NCBI RefSeq assembly: GCF_034702125.1
Contig: NC_085861.1
Coordinates: forward strand, 49,152,889-49,216,888
Direction of reading: 5' to 3'
DNA: 64,000 bases
Source of the DNA: Engraulis encrasicolus
Lineage: Eukaryota > Chordata > Actinopteri > Clupeiformes > Engraulidae
Positions 36,396 to 49,560 of the stretch are shown here, piece by piece. The first letter of the stretch is position 1. Each line of letters starts with the position of its first letter. The notes under the pieces were generated by a model. It was not told where the DNA came from, did not search any database, and saw nothing but the letters and a program-made list of their open reading frames with translations. The position numbers and the translations under genes were made by a program.

Positions 36396-38509
36396 CATCT
36401 CAGACGCCCAAAAACCAGATGCTCAGGTTTGCAGAGGGGAATTCTTCCAGTGACATGGGAACACTTCAAGGTCACTTGTATGCATCATCCACTGTCATGT
36501 CAAATGAATGTGCCCATTGTACACAATGATTTATAGCTTACGGATGGGTATATTTTTGGAGTCATCAACATATTTCGACACATGCATGTTCTGCATGGGT
36601 ATTTTTTCTTGCGTATTTTCATATAGTCTTGATGCATTTAACAACTTATATCTCAATGGTTTTCTGGATGAGAATCAGACCAGTTAAAAGCTTTCAGGAA
36701 ATAATATCTTTGTAGTAGGGCTGTTCAATACATCAAATTAATATCATGATATTATTACTGTCAAGCAATGACATTTCATAATATTTATAAATTCATTTAA
36801 AAAATTTGTCTATGCAGCCAAAAGGTAGGCTATGTTATGCACAATACATTTCCCTCCACTTGAGCCATTGCGAGTGCAGATCAGACTTGCTATCCAACAC
36901 TCATGCAGAACACCACTGTGTGTCTCTACTGTATATGACTTTCCACTCACACTGCTGAAGAGAGGGAAGATTGTGAAATGTTTGGCACAATTATTTTTCT
37001 TAAAAAATGAATTGTCTGTAGGCTATAAATGAACCTTGGTGCAAATGCACAAGTTACACAGTACTTCTGCAGCATTTTGTTGGGGCACCTAAGGCTTGCA
37101 TAACACTTCTTGACTTTCTCTCTGACAGAGAAAAGACTCTTGGTTTGCTTTGTTGACAGTGGTTGACAACAGAGATGGTTTGTGTAAACACTCCTTTCAT
37201 CATATGGACGTTAAACATATCACACCTGGCCCTAGGTCTACGGAAGGGCAAGACACGGTCTATCAGCAAAAGTCATGCTCTCATATTAATGACCCCATTA
37301 ATAAATAATTATCTTGAACAAAAAATTTGCATTTTTTTGGCAAGCTTTAAATTTGGGTCTTACATAGAGCTATTATATTCAGTGTTACTCACCGGGTAGT
37401 GGTTTGGTTATGGAAAAGCTAACAAGGAACTGACATTGAGTTAAGAAGGGCACTATAGGAAGACTGTAAATAGCATCCACTCTTTCTCACAATCACCCAT
37501 GGCTTGCTCTTGAGTCAAGTAGGAACTACTACCATCACCTCATTCGGGATGGTGAATGGGGAAAATTCCACCATACATTTTTGTGCCTAGGCTGACATAG
37601 GGGGTACACAGGGAAAAATGTAATTATGTCAAACTTATAGTCACTTTGGGATAGAGAAAGAGATGATACAGCATGACTGACAGTGTGCTCATGGTATGTC
37701 AAAAAGGCTCAGTCAAGTCAAGAGTACTTTATTGACAAAAATCACACACACTTTAGGGGGTATGTAAGACAAAAAGGGACTCTCTCTCTTGCCCTTCCCT
37801 TTCTCCCTTTAATACTTAACCCCTTAGCACAGAGCATCTGTAGATCTGTTATAACCTTTTTGTCACCAAAATGGTAATGACCATGTTTTAATCTGTTACT
37901 TAAGACTCTGCATTGCCGTAGAAATATTGTTATGATAATAGTTGCTTTTTTTCAAAGAGTGAATAGGCCTGTCAATGGGCCTATCTGCAGTAAGAGGCTA
38001 CAGGGCCAATGTGTAAGGGGGGAAGGAGTGTTCAAAACCACGTATGTCCCTGATAACCATCAAGGTAGTCCAAAGCGTTCAAGGTTCAAGGTCCAAGCCC
38101 TCCATCAAATACAGTACATACAAATTGGTGGTTTTGTTAAATATTCACGATAAAGGGCAGGTTTGTGAAACTAACAGCAACAAAAGAATCATCCTCTTAC
38201 TACCATCTTGGTGTATATTTGAAGACAGAACAGGAGGAACGAGCATGACCCGAGAAATGATTGGCGTTTGTGTAATGTGATGCACTTCAGCCTAAACTGT
38301 TTTCAGTGTGTGAAGCAGGTGCAAGACAAGAATGCTAATTGTGAGCGAAGGCAGAGGCCGAGGGTGATGAGGATGTTTAGCACTGAGGGACATTTCTGAG
38401 TCGTTTCTGATTGCAGCTACCAGGCTCTACCAAAGAAAGGGTTCTACAAGGGCTCTAGCCCCTGCACTTTTGCCGGGGCTGTAGCTCCGCCCACACACGT
38501 TAGGTCAAG

Positions 38510-38660
38510 TGAAGTGTACATGGGTTCTACATTTTTGTTTTCTCCTGGCTGCGCGAACCTAGCTGCGCACAACTTAACCTCTGATTGTTGGAAACCTCTG
38601 TCGGTCAAAAAATTAGCTCACGTGTTTGGCTGCCAGTGTCTTGTCCCTCCTCACAACATC
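38510..38660 (+). repeat. Dispersed repeat, partner at 63325-63475
   Basis: Shares AACCTCTGATTGTTGGAAAC, GGTCAAAAAATT and TTGGCTGCCAGTGTCT with the stretch upstream of gprc6a copy B. No coding frame is conserved between them. Confidence 0.65.
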
Positions 38661-38661
38661 G

Positions 38662-38704
38662 TAACTGAGCTCTGCAGTCTCTCTCTCTCTCTCTCTCTCT
38701 CTGA

Positions 38705-38742
<38 letters not shown>

Positions 38743-38756
38743 CAGAGCTCAGTTAC
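38662..38756. repeat. Foldback: inverted TAACTGAGCTCTGCAGTC with TC/GA arms
   Basis: TAACTGAGCTCTGCAGTC followed by (TC)n meets (GA)n and the exact complement of the same 18 bp, a near-perfect hairpin. A third copy of the 18 bp with (TC)n occurs at 38881-38923. Confidence 0.85.
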
Positions 38757-38896
38757 TCATCATGAGTCACAAGAAGAGGCATAGGGGATATAGAATCTCA
38801 GGGCTGTGTAGAGACATCTGTCAAAATAAAAGTAGGCCTATATCACACCCTGATGTAGCATACAGTCTCTGAATGATGAGTAACTGAGCTCTGCAG

Positions 38897-38928
<32 letters not shown>

Positions 38929-39434
38929 CGAGTGTGTGTGTGTGTGTCTTTGCACAAGATGGCTAGCGAGGCAATGGTTTTGTTCAGAATTAATAAAATG
39001 TCTTTGACAAGGAAACAGACATTTCTATACTCAAAAAACAATTGTTGTCTTTTTCTCAAAAGTAAGTTGCTTATATAAATTGTTACACCATTGTTCTTTA
39101 AGCCCACAGCCTGCATGTCAAGCTATCATTGAACCATCACAACAGCAAGGAAAACAAAATGTTCAATCCCAGCCTTAGGTATGTCAACAAGGCCTATGCC
39201 TGCTGTCTCTGAATATGGGCCAACTACACTAGGGTTTTCAACATCCTACCCAACCATCTGGGTGTGTAAATGTGAGCTGTGAGTGTGAGATGACGGAGAG
39301 GTATACCCCCTCTAGGCGAGTATACCTGAATGTCATCAGCAGAAACCTGAGAGACACTTTCAGGTCTGTCTGGTATTTTACCCAGAGCTAAAATAGTAAA
39401 GCGTATTTCATCACACTGCTCCCTCTCCCTGAAT

Positions 39435-39558
<124 letters not shown>

Positions 39559-40187
39559 ACAATCACAACCACAATTACAACCCCTCTTCAAACTATTGGG
39601 GAGGGGTTACCTCGAGAGATATTTCAATAGTACCATACATTGCAGTTTTTGGCCATTAAAGGATTGTGGCCCCACATTCACAAAGCTGGTATTGCTATCA
39701 TTTAAATACAAATACATAATAACCAGTCATTACCAGGACCCCCTTTTCATCTGTGGGCCCTAGGCAATTGCCTGCTTTGTTTGCGTGGTTGTGACATGCC
39801 TGGTTATTACATGAGGTAATACGGATCAGTCCATGCTGTGAATTACCGGTAATGCAAGGTTATCAGTTGTCAAAGAGCGGTATGATCACCTTTCAGGAGG
39901 AATTCACCCAAAATAGTTAGTGATCATAGTTTACAGTCTTTCAGTTTCCGCCACCTCTGGGTGTTTGGCTAGGAGTTTCTAAACAGTATCACTGCGTGGG
40001 AAGGTAAAAAAAAAGACAAGCAGAAACACAAGACTGCAGGACTTTCCCTTTTCAGGGGCCACGGTGAAAGCAGTGTCATCCTGGCATTGCAGACGGACAT
40101 GAGATTTTTTTTGCCACCTGGCAGGAAAGTGACTGGTTATGCCAGTCTGTCGGGAAGATTCATGACAACATTTTGCAGTAAAAGCAG

Positions 40188-40193
40188 TTTTAT
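40188..40193 (-). terminator. Candidate poly(A) signal of gprc6a copy A
   Basis: The minus strand reads AATAAA 361 nt past the stop codon. Confidence 0.4.
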
Positions 40194-40553
40194 TGCATTC
40201 ACAAACAACAGATCAAGATCCTCAATGAACCAATGGGGGAAATTCGCTTTCAATATGAAATAAGAAATCACATAATTTACAAAAAACAAATGTGCAAACC
40301 TTTATCGAGACATAGACGAGTAGAAATGGATAAACACTGTACATATTTACAAACTGTGCAGATATTATAATACAACATGACAATATCAGTGAGGATCAAA
40401 ATATGACAATATTAACCCAAATTTGTTTTGCATTCCGTCTTCAACCTGGCATCAAAACCACCATCATAAATATCTTGTATGTGTGGCTCAAACTGTCTCT
40501 GGTCTGTCATTGCTACCAGAAATCAGAAATGAATAAACATTCTGACAACTTTG

Positions 40554-43500
40554 TCATATACTGTATGTCCTTTTTAGAGATTTTGATGTGGACATCTTTC
40601 TGGACCTTAGGGCAGGACCTTCTAAGTTCACCTCATTCATCACAGGCTTCTGTGTGACTGCTGAGATACCACTTTCCAAATCAACATTGTTCAGCTTCAG
40701 CTCCATCGTGCTCATGGAAACTGAGCCCACCAAGTTCACAGGGCTGAGAATCTGCTCTTTCGTAAATTCTAAGGTGGTATTTTCCAAGTCCACAGTTCCC
40801 TTACAGTTGTTATTCTCAATTTTGGACGTCAGGTCAGGGGAAACCTGGCTAATGGTGAAGACCTCACTGCTTGTCTTCTCCTCAGACTCTATCTGTGTGG
40901 AACCCATGCTCACTGAGCCAGATGACCTCTGAGAGTACTCGTAGACATCCTGCAGGAATGCGTCTTTGGTGTTGTACTCCTTCTTGAAGAGGATGATGTA
41001 GCACTTGGGCAGGAAATGGCAGCAGAGGATCCCGTAGTTAGACATGATGATAACCACCATCTCCACAGCGGGAAGGTACTTTCCAGAGGTGGTCACGTAC
41101 ACAGGAATGAAGATCACCCACGACATGAGGTAGATGAGCATGCCAAAGGTGATGAACTTGGCTTCGTTGTAGCTCTCCGGAAGTTTCCGACCCTTGAAGG
41201 CGAAACCGAAACAGACAAGTGCCAGAAAAGCAATGTAGCCCAGCATTGTGCCGAATGCCGCGTACGAACCTTCATCGCACTCGGCCAGCACGGTTGTTGT
41301 TCCTGGGCTATATCTCGCCTTTGGACTGCGCAGCACCAACCAGAGGATGCAGACCACCACCTGAAGCCCCATGCAAACCCCGATGATGATGTAGGGCTTG
41401 TAGAGACGTCGCAGGGCCTGCTGCACAGATGGGTTGAATTGGAAAGCCAGCAGGATCTTCAGAGACTTCACCAGGATGCACGATACACACAGGGTGAAGC
41501 TCAGGCCAAACAGCACCTGGCGAACCTGCCAGAGATGTGACACAAACATGATACAAACTTTAAGTGACAGGGTTATGAAGCGTATGATCATTTAACAACT
41601 TGGTTGCTTGGTTACCTTGCTTGCAGGGTACAGACTAATTCATTTTTACTCATTACATAAATTGTGATTGTCTCAGAAGAAAAACATCCAGGATGTTTAG
41701 AAAGGTTTACGGTTTCACAGATTCCCAGATCAGAGTTGACAGGTGTGCTTTTGAAGTGTGAAGTGTGAAGAAGAAATCCTATGCTTTTCCTGAAAGGGTA
41801 GGCCAACACAGTCTTTGCCTCTAAAGTTGGCAGGCACAATACCCAAAATAAACTCGCCATTAAAGAGGAAATGAGATCTGCGGCAGGGCCGAAGCCTATA
41901 ATTATCCAAGAACACAATGGACCTTGTTTAAAAAGGTGAGTCAGAGTTGGTTAACAAGCAGTAGGCTAAACCCTGTAAGGAGCTTTTGCACACCAGCATC
42001 TATGAAAAAGTCAAATTAAGCACTCTGTGGCAATTAATCATGAGATGAATGGCTATACATAGTGACCATTTCCCAATGTCGAGTGTTCTAGCCTTGGTAA
42101 CGCGTGAAACACCTAGTGATTGTATACTCCGCAGTCCACCAAAGAGTATCCAATCACTGGGCACTACCAAGGCTACAACACTTGACATTGGGAAATGGTG
42201 TATATCTTGCTTCAGATCAAGCAACAACAAGGTCTCACTGGAGGAAGTTAAGATCACTTCGCCAATGATACATTTACACTGAGCTATTATTTGCTTGCAT
42301 GTACACATAAGTCATCCACAGGGTGAAAGTACCTTGCATTTTTTGTCGCTGGGCTGGCCCACAAAGAACACCACACTTATGAAGCTGCCAATCAGAGAGA
42401 AGAGGATGACCTGGCACAAAGGACCCCCCGTCGCCCGCACCACCGGTGTGTTCCGTTGCCACAGGAACAGCACAGAAATGACTAGTGCCATGAGGACACC
42501 GAGGCCTGCTAGCGATAGCAGAACGATAGCGAAGCCATCCTCCCAGTCCAACAGCTCCATGGTCTTCAGCTGGCAGACCTCACTTCTGGCAGGTGACCAC
42601 TCTTTGGTAATGTCGCAGCTGAGACATTGATCCATATCTAACAACCAGAACATCAAGCGTTATTATTATGCATTATTCGGGTTATCAAGCGTTATTTTTC
42701 TGATGCTAAACACTTTATTATTCTACTGTGTTGTAATGCTTTAGTGGCTCAGTGAATAGGCCTACTAAAATTGTAGACTTTTGCCAAGCATTTTGAGACA
42801 TTTGCAACAATTAGGAGATGGGGTACTATTGCATGACATCCACATACAGTATTCCTTGCTGTATGCAAGGGGCATAATAATAAAAAATGGCAAAAAAGTA
42901 TTATTTTGGCACAGTCTATTCTTACTTGAATTGAGAGACTAACATGAAGTGTTCCAATTTGTTTCTTATTAAAATACTTTGCAACTAATATTTTTCATGG
43001 TTACCAGATTGATACATTTAATTTGAACATTGCAATGTTTATGCGATTCACTGTGTTTACAGGATACACCCATTGTGTTAACAATTGAATCTTTTTTCTA
43101 TATTTGGTTGACAGAGTGTGTGAACTTGGACAGATTAGGGGAAGACTGTCCTGTCCTGAGACACTGCCCTGCATGTGTAGCAGAATGGATTATTGAGGTC
43201 TCATTTGCATCCTGATCTCTGCGCTCGGTGATTGGATCCTGGAGTTGGCCGTAGGGCATTTAGGTAAGCACGGTAACCTGTCAGGTGACCACCCTCAGGT
43301 TACCGTGCTTACCTAAATGCCCTACGGCCAACTCCAGGATCCAGTCACCGAGCGCAGAGATCAGGATGCAAATGAGACCTCAATCATCCATTCTGCTACA
43401 CATGCATAATGCAAATTGGTTCCCTGTGTGCAGGTTCTTACATTCTCTATAGATCCTGCCTGTAATTAACTCAACAGGATGACACAGTAAAAAGCATGCA

Positions 43501-46500
43501 TATGAAGTGTGGACCATTGGTTTAAGACAGTCCATGCAGCCCAAGTACCATATACAGTATGATGAATTCAGGTAAATCAGGCCACTTTGGGCCACTCACT
43601 TATATGCAAGAAAGTGACCCAATTTACCTTAATTCACCATATATTGCATTTACCTTTCTCCTTCCCCTCTGTCTGCCTCCCTCTCATTCCTCTGTCTGTG
43701 TAAATATTGGTTCTCTTCTGTTTGAGATACTATTAAGACAGGCTGAACAATGACTTTGTGAGTAATGTGGTTTGTAAGTATGCAGGCCTGTCCGCACGCA
43801 TATTTCACAGACAAAGACAGAGAGAGAAAAGAAAAGAGAGGAAGACAGATGAAAGGGGAAAAGGAATGAAGAAATGAGAATGACATGAGACAGAAACGAA
43901 AAGATTAAGGTCCGCAACACTGTTCGATGCCACCACATAAAGTTTAATGGCATCACGTTTCGGACTATCGGTCCTTCATTAAAAGTGCAATTTGATGAAG
44001 GTCTGATAGTCCGAAATGTTGTGCCATTAAACTTTGTTTGGGAGCATTGATTTGAACAGTGTTGCGAATCTGTATCTTTTTAATTTTAGTTATCTGCTGT
44101 TTGGTCCAGCACCTGTGCTACTGACGTGTGTGAATTCTCTGACTTTTCTGGAAATGACGAGACAGCACACCTGTGTTGTTGGAGTAATAGTTTGGGGGGC
44201 AGTTCACGCATTCATAGCAGCATATGTGTTGGCCCTCCACGGTCTTCTTCACCTCTCCCGGCTCACAGCTGTTGGAGCACTTTGACACAACATTCTGGAG
44301 GACAAAGGGAACATGGGGACGTCATCAGAGATGGCAAAAGCAAAGTAAAAGTAAAGAAAATAAACACAGTTACCAACCCGGGTAACTTATCTGAGTAGCC
44401 AGTAGACCTGTCTATGTGTCTTACAATCAGCTAACTCTGCGCTGGTTGTATCACATTTGTGGTAGGTCCACATTAGGGACAATGGAGTAAATGGTGTAAC
44501 AGTTGTGTAATATCATGTGCTAGTATTGTACTTACACCATTCATTTACTTTTACTTTTATTTTTGACACATCTGGGTGTCATACAAAACCATCACAAGCT
44601 CAAGCTGTAATTCCGAATCCAGTTTATCGTCCAAGTTCACCATGCTACCCAAAATTCAGACAACAAATTGAAATGTAGATCCCAGTTCAATTTCTGGCAC
44701 TGCATGTAATGTAACCAGCACAGAAGTCAATAAAAATTCCCTGGCATTTCTGCTGAATGACTCTACGCATCTGCTTTGTTGTGTTGTGTTTGTAGCCTAT
44801 TCATGCTCTCTGGGTGAGTCACCTTGAGGTCGGCTAGCAGCCATGCCATCTCAGGGCTGGTTGGTCTGATAGAGTTGTTGAGTGGGTGATACTCTGCCAC
44901 CACGTTGAGGGACCTTATGGCTCCTTCAGTGGTAGACCAGATGGAGATGTCGTAGCCCAGGTTCACGTCTCCATGTTCATCAAATCTGTACTTCCTGCCT
45001 TCCATCTGAAACGTTGTGTTCTTCAGCTCACGGAGGAGCTACCGTAGAGAGGACAAGTGATGGTAAATTTCAAGAATTGAACACACAACTAAATCTGTTG
45101 CCTCTTTTCCTTTGCCGGTTTTCTGGTAGGCCCACAGCTTGACACAGCGCGACTCCGCCGCCACTTTTTGCTTCACTATTGAGCCGTGTCGTGCCTATTC
45201 AAAAAGCGAAATGTCGAGCTGTAGGCCCACCAGAAAACCAGCAGTGGAAAAGAGGCATGTGTTTTTGCCATTTGTAGTACTTTATTTCATGTTAAAAAAA
45301 TTATCTGTGAAATATTGAATCAATAGTATAGGAATGTTAGTATGTGACGTACCTGCCATGGTTGAACTACTCCAGCAGTCTTGCAGTTGTGTTTAGAGCA
45401 GAGCTGTGCAACGGCCTGAGATATGGCATTGACGGCCATGTGGATGCTGAAGACAGTAGCCGAGTTGATGTGGTTTAGCAGCACCGACGTGAAATTGGAG
45501 GGATGCACTGTGTCGTAGTATTCATGCATAAAGGGGATGCTATTGCTCTGCTGCGAAGCTTTGCTGGCGGTCACTTGCTTGATGTACTGCTGGAAGGATA
45601 AGGTGTTGCCGCTCTTGAAGAAGAACCCGACGACCGTCCCGAGGGAGGTGAAATTGAGGTGATCCATCTGATTGCCGGAATTGGACCAGCTATCGCTTGC
45701 GATCCACACTCTGTCTTCAGGTGGTCCTCGAAGTAACTCCTCGAACAACCGCTGCATGTATATTGGCTTGGCAAAGGAAATTATCACCTTCGCCCGCTCG
45801 TTGTCACGTATAGTTCGGACGGCTTGGAGGATGGAGCTGTTCACTTTGGGATTGGTCACAGAGTCGGGCAGGACTATCTTGAAGGCCAGGCAGATGCCAT
45901 TCTGTGCCGCTTGTGACGAGAAACTGTCCACCGCCGACCGCCCGTAGTCCCCATCTGTGCTCATTATACCCACCCAATTCCACTTGTTGTCTTTTAACAG
46001 CTTCACCATGGCACACGTCTGGTAGTTGTCATTGGGCACGGTCCGCATGAAGGCAGGAAAGCGAACCTTGTCACTCAGTATCGTCGCTGTGGATGCGTAA
46101 CTAATCTGAAACAAAATGAGGCAAAAATGACAGCAATCTTAGTACTTCCCTTACGCCCAGAATGATTGTGGTTTAAATATGAGGACTAGTTACATACAAG
46201 TTATTATTAAAAGCATTTACAGGGCGATAAGCACAAAATAATTCCAGAAATCAAACCATTTTCTGACATTTTGTCTAACAAATGTAAAATGTAGCCAACT
46301 GATTTTGCTGATTTTGGGAAAAAAATGTATGTTGTATGTTTTTGGTACCCCTATTCCCTAAGCCCTACTGTATTAAATTTGTTGAAATGTTGTTACAAAC
46401 ACTTCAGCTAAACCACCCCCACCACCAGAGCTGGACAGGCCATCTGGCACAGCGGGCACTTCCCGGTCGGCCCTGCACCCCCGCGAGGCCCTATTATAGG

Positions 46501-48716
46501 GCCCCACGAGGATGTAGGGCTACCGGGAAATCAATTCCGCGCCGCTAGTTATGAGGGGCCCTTTAAGGTCAAAAGTGCCCGGGCCCTATTTCTCCCTCAG
46601 TCCAACCCTGCCCCCCACAGCCAAGTCATACCTGAGGAGTAATTTCCAGAGTGAGCAGTCGAGCCACCGAGATGGAGAGCTCCGAGGAGGAGGCCCCCAC
46701 CACAGCCATCACAGGCTGCCTGCGCTCAGAGCTGGTGGTGTTCCTTGACTGGCAGTTCCCACCACCACTAGCACCACCATTGAAGACACTACCACTACTG
46801 CCAGTACTGCCGAAGCTGAAGGCCTTGGTCAAGTCGATGGATGCCCGTAGAGCCATGCTGACGTCTGAACAGGAGTCGTGGATGAGATAACCCAGGGTGA
46901 TGCCCAGCCCGGCAAGCGTTGCGGAGCGGTTGGCTTCCTCCACGGCGTGGATCATGGCCAAGGCTTGGGTAATGCGGTTCACGTTTAAACTGGAACAGAA
47001 GCAATAAGGGGGGAAAGGAAGCGAAGATAAGTAAGTTGACTTTTGCGTGCTTTGAGAGCAATAAGGCAATGTGCAGATCATGCTCTCTGGTCAGTGAACA
47101 CACTCAGGCTTTTAGCATGTGTTTATCCAACAGCTAGATAGCTGAGCAAACATGGATGAGTGTAAAAGTAAACGATAATGTGACGAATGATGAATGTTTT
47201 CCATGAAATCATTCTCAAGCATTTTATTGGCTACCTAACACGTTCTTTGGTAGATATTGTTTCAAACTTAGCCTACTGAAAACTTTAAACAATGTAGAAT
47301 AATTTCACACAGTCAGCATTTCCTATGTATTAAATGAATGGTCCTATCCAACCCAGGGGTCCAGGCACACTGGGCGCAGAAGTGTCAGTCCATTATTGTC
47401 ACCCATTTTTCTTGGCATCTGCTGCTGTACTATACTGCATGTGCATGTATGCCATTTCTATCATAAAGGTTCCTTGAATGTGACGTGTAGGCAGGCTTAG
47501 GTCCACTGAAAACCCTCTGCAATTAATGATGAAATTATCAGAGTGGGTCATGTACTTCTATGTGTTGACATTCTGTCGTGGCCCCTATGCCATGCTTTCC
47601 AATTTATCCACAAAGGAACATATATTCATAGCATATTACTTACTGCTGTAGTAGGCTGATTGATAACAAATTATGCACATTTTTTGCATTTTTATTTTAT
47701 TCTGTTTTTTTAAAGTATTTATTTCTAGATCTTTTTTTTCCTAAAGAGTAACATATGTTAAATTGTCCCAATTCTCTTGAATTTCCAAGACATCATCGAT
47801 GCTAGTTGTTGGAGAGGCCTAAATAAAAAAAGCAAGTAGTCAATAGTTTGTTGACATAGCTATGGGCTACACTACACTAATATTATCATGAAATGAAAAA
47901 TCGTTAGGTAGTAGCAGATAGCCTCTGAATAGGCTACATGTGAACAATTTTCAGAAGATGCGAGTTAAGTATTTGATGGAATGTCCATTTATATTTAAAA
48001 AGGGTAGGTCTAATCTTTGTTAAAATATATCCATAATAGCACAGGTTATTTATCATGGTTAAATGAGTATTATACAAACCTGAATTGTGTAAAATGTTTT
48101 GGGGTTTTTTACAAATGGAAAATCCATGTCACTACCTTTGAATGAATTACATGAATAGCCTGTTGGACCACAAAATCTTTACAGAGGCTTCAACCATAGA
48201 AAACCGTTTATGTGTCAGTACCAGTCATTATTTGAGTCAGCTAATACATATGTTTTCATGATAGAAACTAGCAAATGAACTAGTCTGTTCATCTACTTAA
48301 CTCAGTACAGCAGTGATATCTCAAAAAACAAAGCTCAACTAGTCCATAATTTAAACAAGTCAGAAATCAACAACAGTAATCAGATCAGTTTATGAACACA
48401 CACACAGCTGTTAAATGTAATTTATCAGTGGCTTTGCGCATTACCAGGCAAATGCTTATTTCACCTCTCATGTTCTTAGGCCAATATTTATTTGTTGATA
48501 CATTGACTCAGATACTCACTCCACACAGATTGAGTGATGGTGACTCCTTAGGTCTTGGGTGGGCTCTAGTCGGGCTCCGCGGTGGAGGGGGAACAGGCCT
48601 CCGATGATGATGTCTCCAGGGGCGCTGGCTCCAGGGGGGAAGGATGCTGAGGTCTGCTGCATCCCCACAGTCACAGTCACACCCGTGAGGAAGAGCACAC
48701 ACAGGTACCACCGCAT
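40554..48716 (-). CDS. gprc6a: GPRC6A-type class C GPCR, tandem copy A
   Basis: Plasma-membrane receptor of the CaSR/GPRC6A group; the goldfish relative 5.24 senses basic amino acids in olfactory epithelium. Coding exons in transcript order: 48716-48520, 46989-46632, 46105-45353, 45038-44823, 44294-44171, 42637-42333, 41525-40554; 2925 nt, 974 residues. The signal peptide is followed by the family hallmark GDIIIGGLFPLHR. Exons 2-4 form the Venus flytrap, with the ligand-pocket SYASTA motif at the start of exon 3. Exon 5 encodes the Cys-rich domain (CSNSCEPGE...CCYEC.NCP). Exons 6-7 encode seven helices, with NTPVVRATGG (loop 1), YNEAKFITFGML (loop 3/TM6) and FLPKCY (TM7) intact. The tail after TM7 contains 18-residue tandem repeats. 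A Gly/Ser-rich loop (about 126-145) with Cys145 sits where human has its dimer-linking cysteine loop. Identity is by family similarity and synteny; no break seen. Confidence 0.92.
40624..40800 (-). repeat. 54-bp tandem repeat in the tail of gprc6a copy A
   Basis: Starts of units at 40624, 40678, 40732 and 40786 (AAGTTCACC, AAATCAACA, AAGTTCACA, AAGTCCACA) are exactly 54 bp apart. The encoded 18-residue units begin V(N/D)L, e.g. VDLENTTLEF, VNLVGSVSMS, VDLESGISAV, VNLEGPALRS. All lie in the cytoplasmic tail. Confidence 0.88.
42065..42199. mobile_element. Short foldback element in gprc6a-A intron 6
   Basis: ACCATTTCCCAATGTCGAGT at the left is mirrored by ACTTGACATTGGGAAATGGT at the right; inner TAGCCTTGGTA and TACCAAGGCTA also pair. 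About 135 bp, no coding frame. Confidence 0.7.
43171..43405. mobile_element. 110-bp-arm foldback element in gprc6a-A intron 5
   Basis: Arms 43171-43280 and 43296-43405 are complementary over 110 bp with about two mismatches, separated by a 15-bp loop. Outer ends GCATGTGTAGCAGAATGGAT and its complement; inner ends CACGGTAACCTG and CAGGTTACCGTG. No coding frame. Confidence 0.85.
43912..44067. mobile_element. Foldback MITE next to gprc6a-A exon 5
   Basis: Outer arms CCGCAACACTGTTC and GAACAGTGTTGCG, inner AAGTTTAATGGCA / TGCCATTAAACTT and TTTCGGACTATC / GATAGTCCGAAA, with a loop around 43981. It ends about 100 bp from the exon 5 donor. Confidence 0.75.
44329..44573. mobile_element. MITE with AAAGTAAAAGTAAA ends, copy 1
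   Basis: Left AAAGCAAAGTAAAAGTAAAG, right TTTACTTTTACTTTTATTTT. The interior (GTAACTTATCTGAGTAGCCA, AATGGAGTAAATGGTGTAAC) is shared with the interrupted copy spanning 51024-52472. Confidence 0.7.
45100..45255. mobile_element. MITE in gprc6a-A intron 3
   Basis: Left GCCTCTTTTCC...GGTTTTCTGGTAGGCCCACA; right end on the other strand GCCTCTTTTCC...GGTTTTCTGGTGGGCCTACA. About 155 bp, inverted-repeat ends, no frame. Confidence 0.75.
46427..46616. mobile_element. Degraded hAT-like MITE, relative of 52905-53081
   Basis: Shares with 52905-53081 the order GGACNGGCCATCT, CCACGAGG(A/G)TG(T/C)AGGGC, TTATGAGGGGCCC and CAGTCCA(A/G)CCCTG. It ends about 16 bp from the exon 2 donor of gprc6a copy A. Confidence 0.65.
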
Positions 48717-49560
48717 GGCTCTCTCAGATTAGTTCCTTCACGACTACTTGTAATAATTCTGTCGTTGTCACAGACAACGAATGTGGATCTCTATTCGTCT
48801 TGCCTTCTGAAGTACCTCTCTTCTTTCCTTCTCACCCTCACCTCGTCCCTTGTCATTACTTTTTACCTCTTCCCCTTCTCTCCCTCCCTCCCTTCCTCTG
48901 CTCTTCTCTCTCTCTCTCTCCCCCCCCCTCTGCTTCGTTTTTTTCTGTCTGACTCTTGTACCTTCTTTGCTTTCTCCCAGCCTCTTGTGTGATATCTATA
49001 TACACTCCTTTTTTGCCAAGTATTGCTCCTCTCTATATATCTCCTTTCTGCAGCCTCTATCAGGCAATCAGCATCTTTCACTGAATGTGGTCCCCTTCTC
49101 AATTGTTTTCAGTCCCTGACTGACACTCTCTCCTCTGCCTTTCTTTTGTCCTCTGTCTTAACTTACTAATTTTTCTACCTAGCTATGTGTCTCTCCAATT
49201 CTATTGCTGTATTTGCCTTTGTATCTCAGTGTTTGCCGTTTTGTAGCTGCCACTGTTTCCCTCTGTCAACTCGCCCCACTGACCCAGTGCAATTAGTCCT
49301 TCATCTCCACTTCTGTCTGTCAGCCGGGTCTACTGGTTATTTAGACTTCTGCATGGCAGACTAAAACACACATGCTCTCTCTACTCGCATGGCTCCACCC
49401 CATCCGTGAAGCTTCTCCTGTCTCTACTGTGACAGGTCAACGCCCCTTCTTCCCCCTCCACCCCCACAACTCACTCTCCAGGTTTACTCTTCCCCAGAAC
49501 TTTCTCCTACGCAAGCCATGACATAGGGGTGCCTTAAATAAGGGTTATAGTTCTACCGTA
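48717..49560. promoter_or_regulatory. 5' flank of gprc6a copy A
   Basis: Sequence upstream of the copy A start codon. The first bases (ATGGCTCTCTCAG reading outward) match copy B. Short stretches near 49310-49345 (CTTCTGTCTGTCAGCC, GGTTATTTAG) also recur upstream of copy B near 63280-63320, so the duplication included flanking DNA. Pyrimidine-rich; no TATA box assigned. Confidence 0.5.

Noticed and set aside
41016..41540. 174-codon + strand frame opposite gprc6a-A exon 7
   Set aside because: Antisense shadow of a conserved seven-helix exon; no family similarity.
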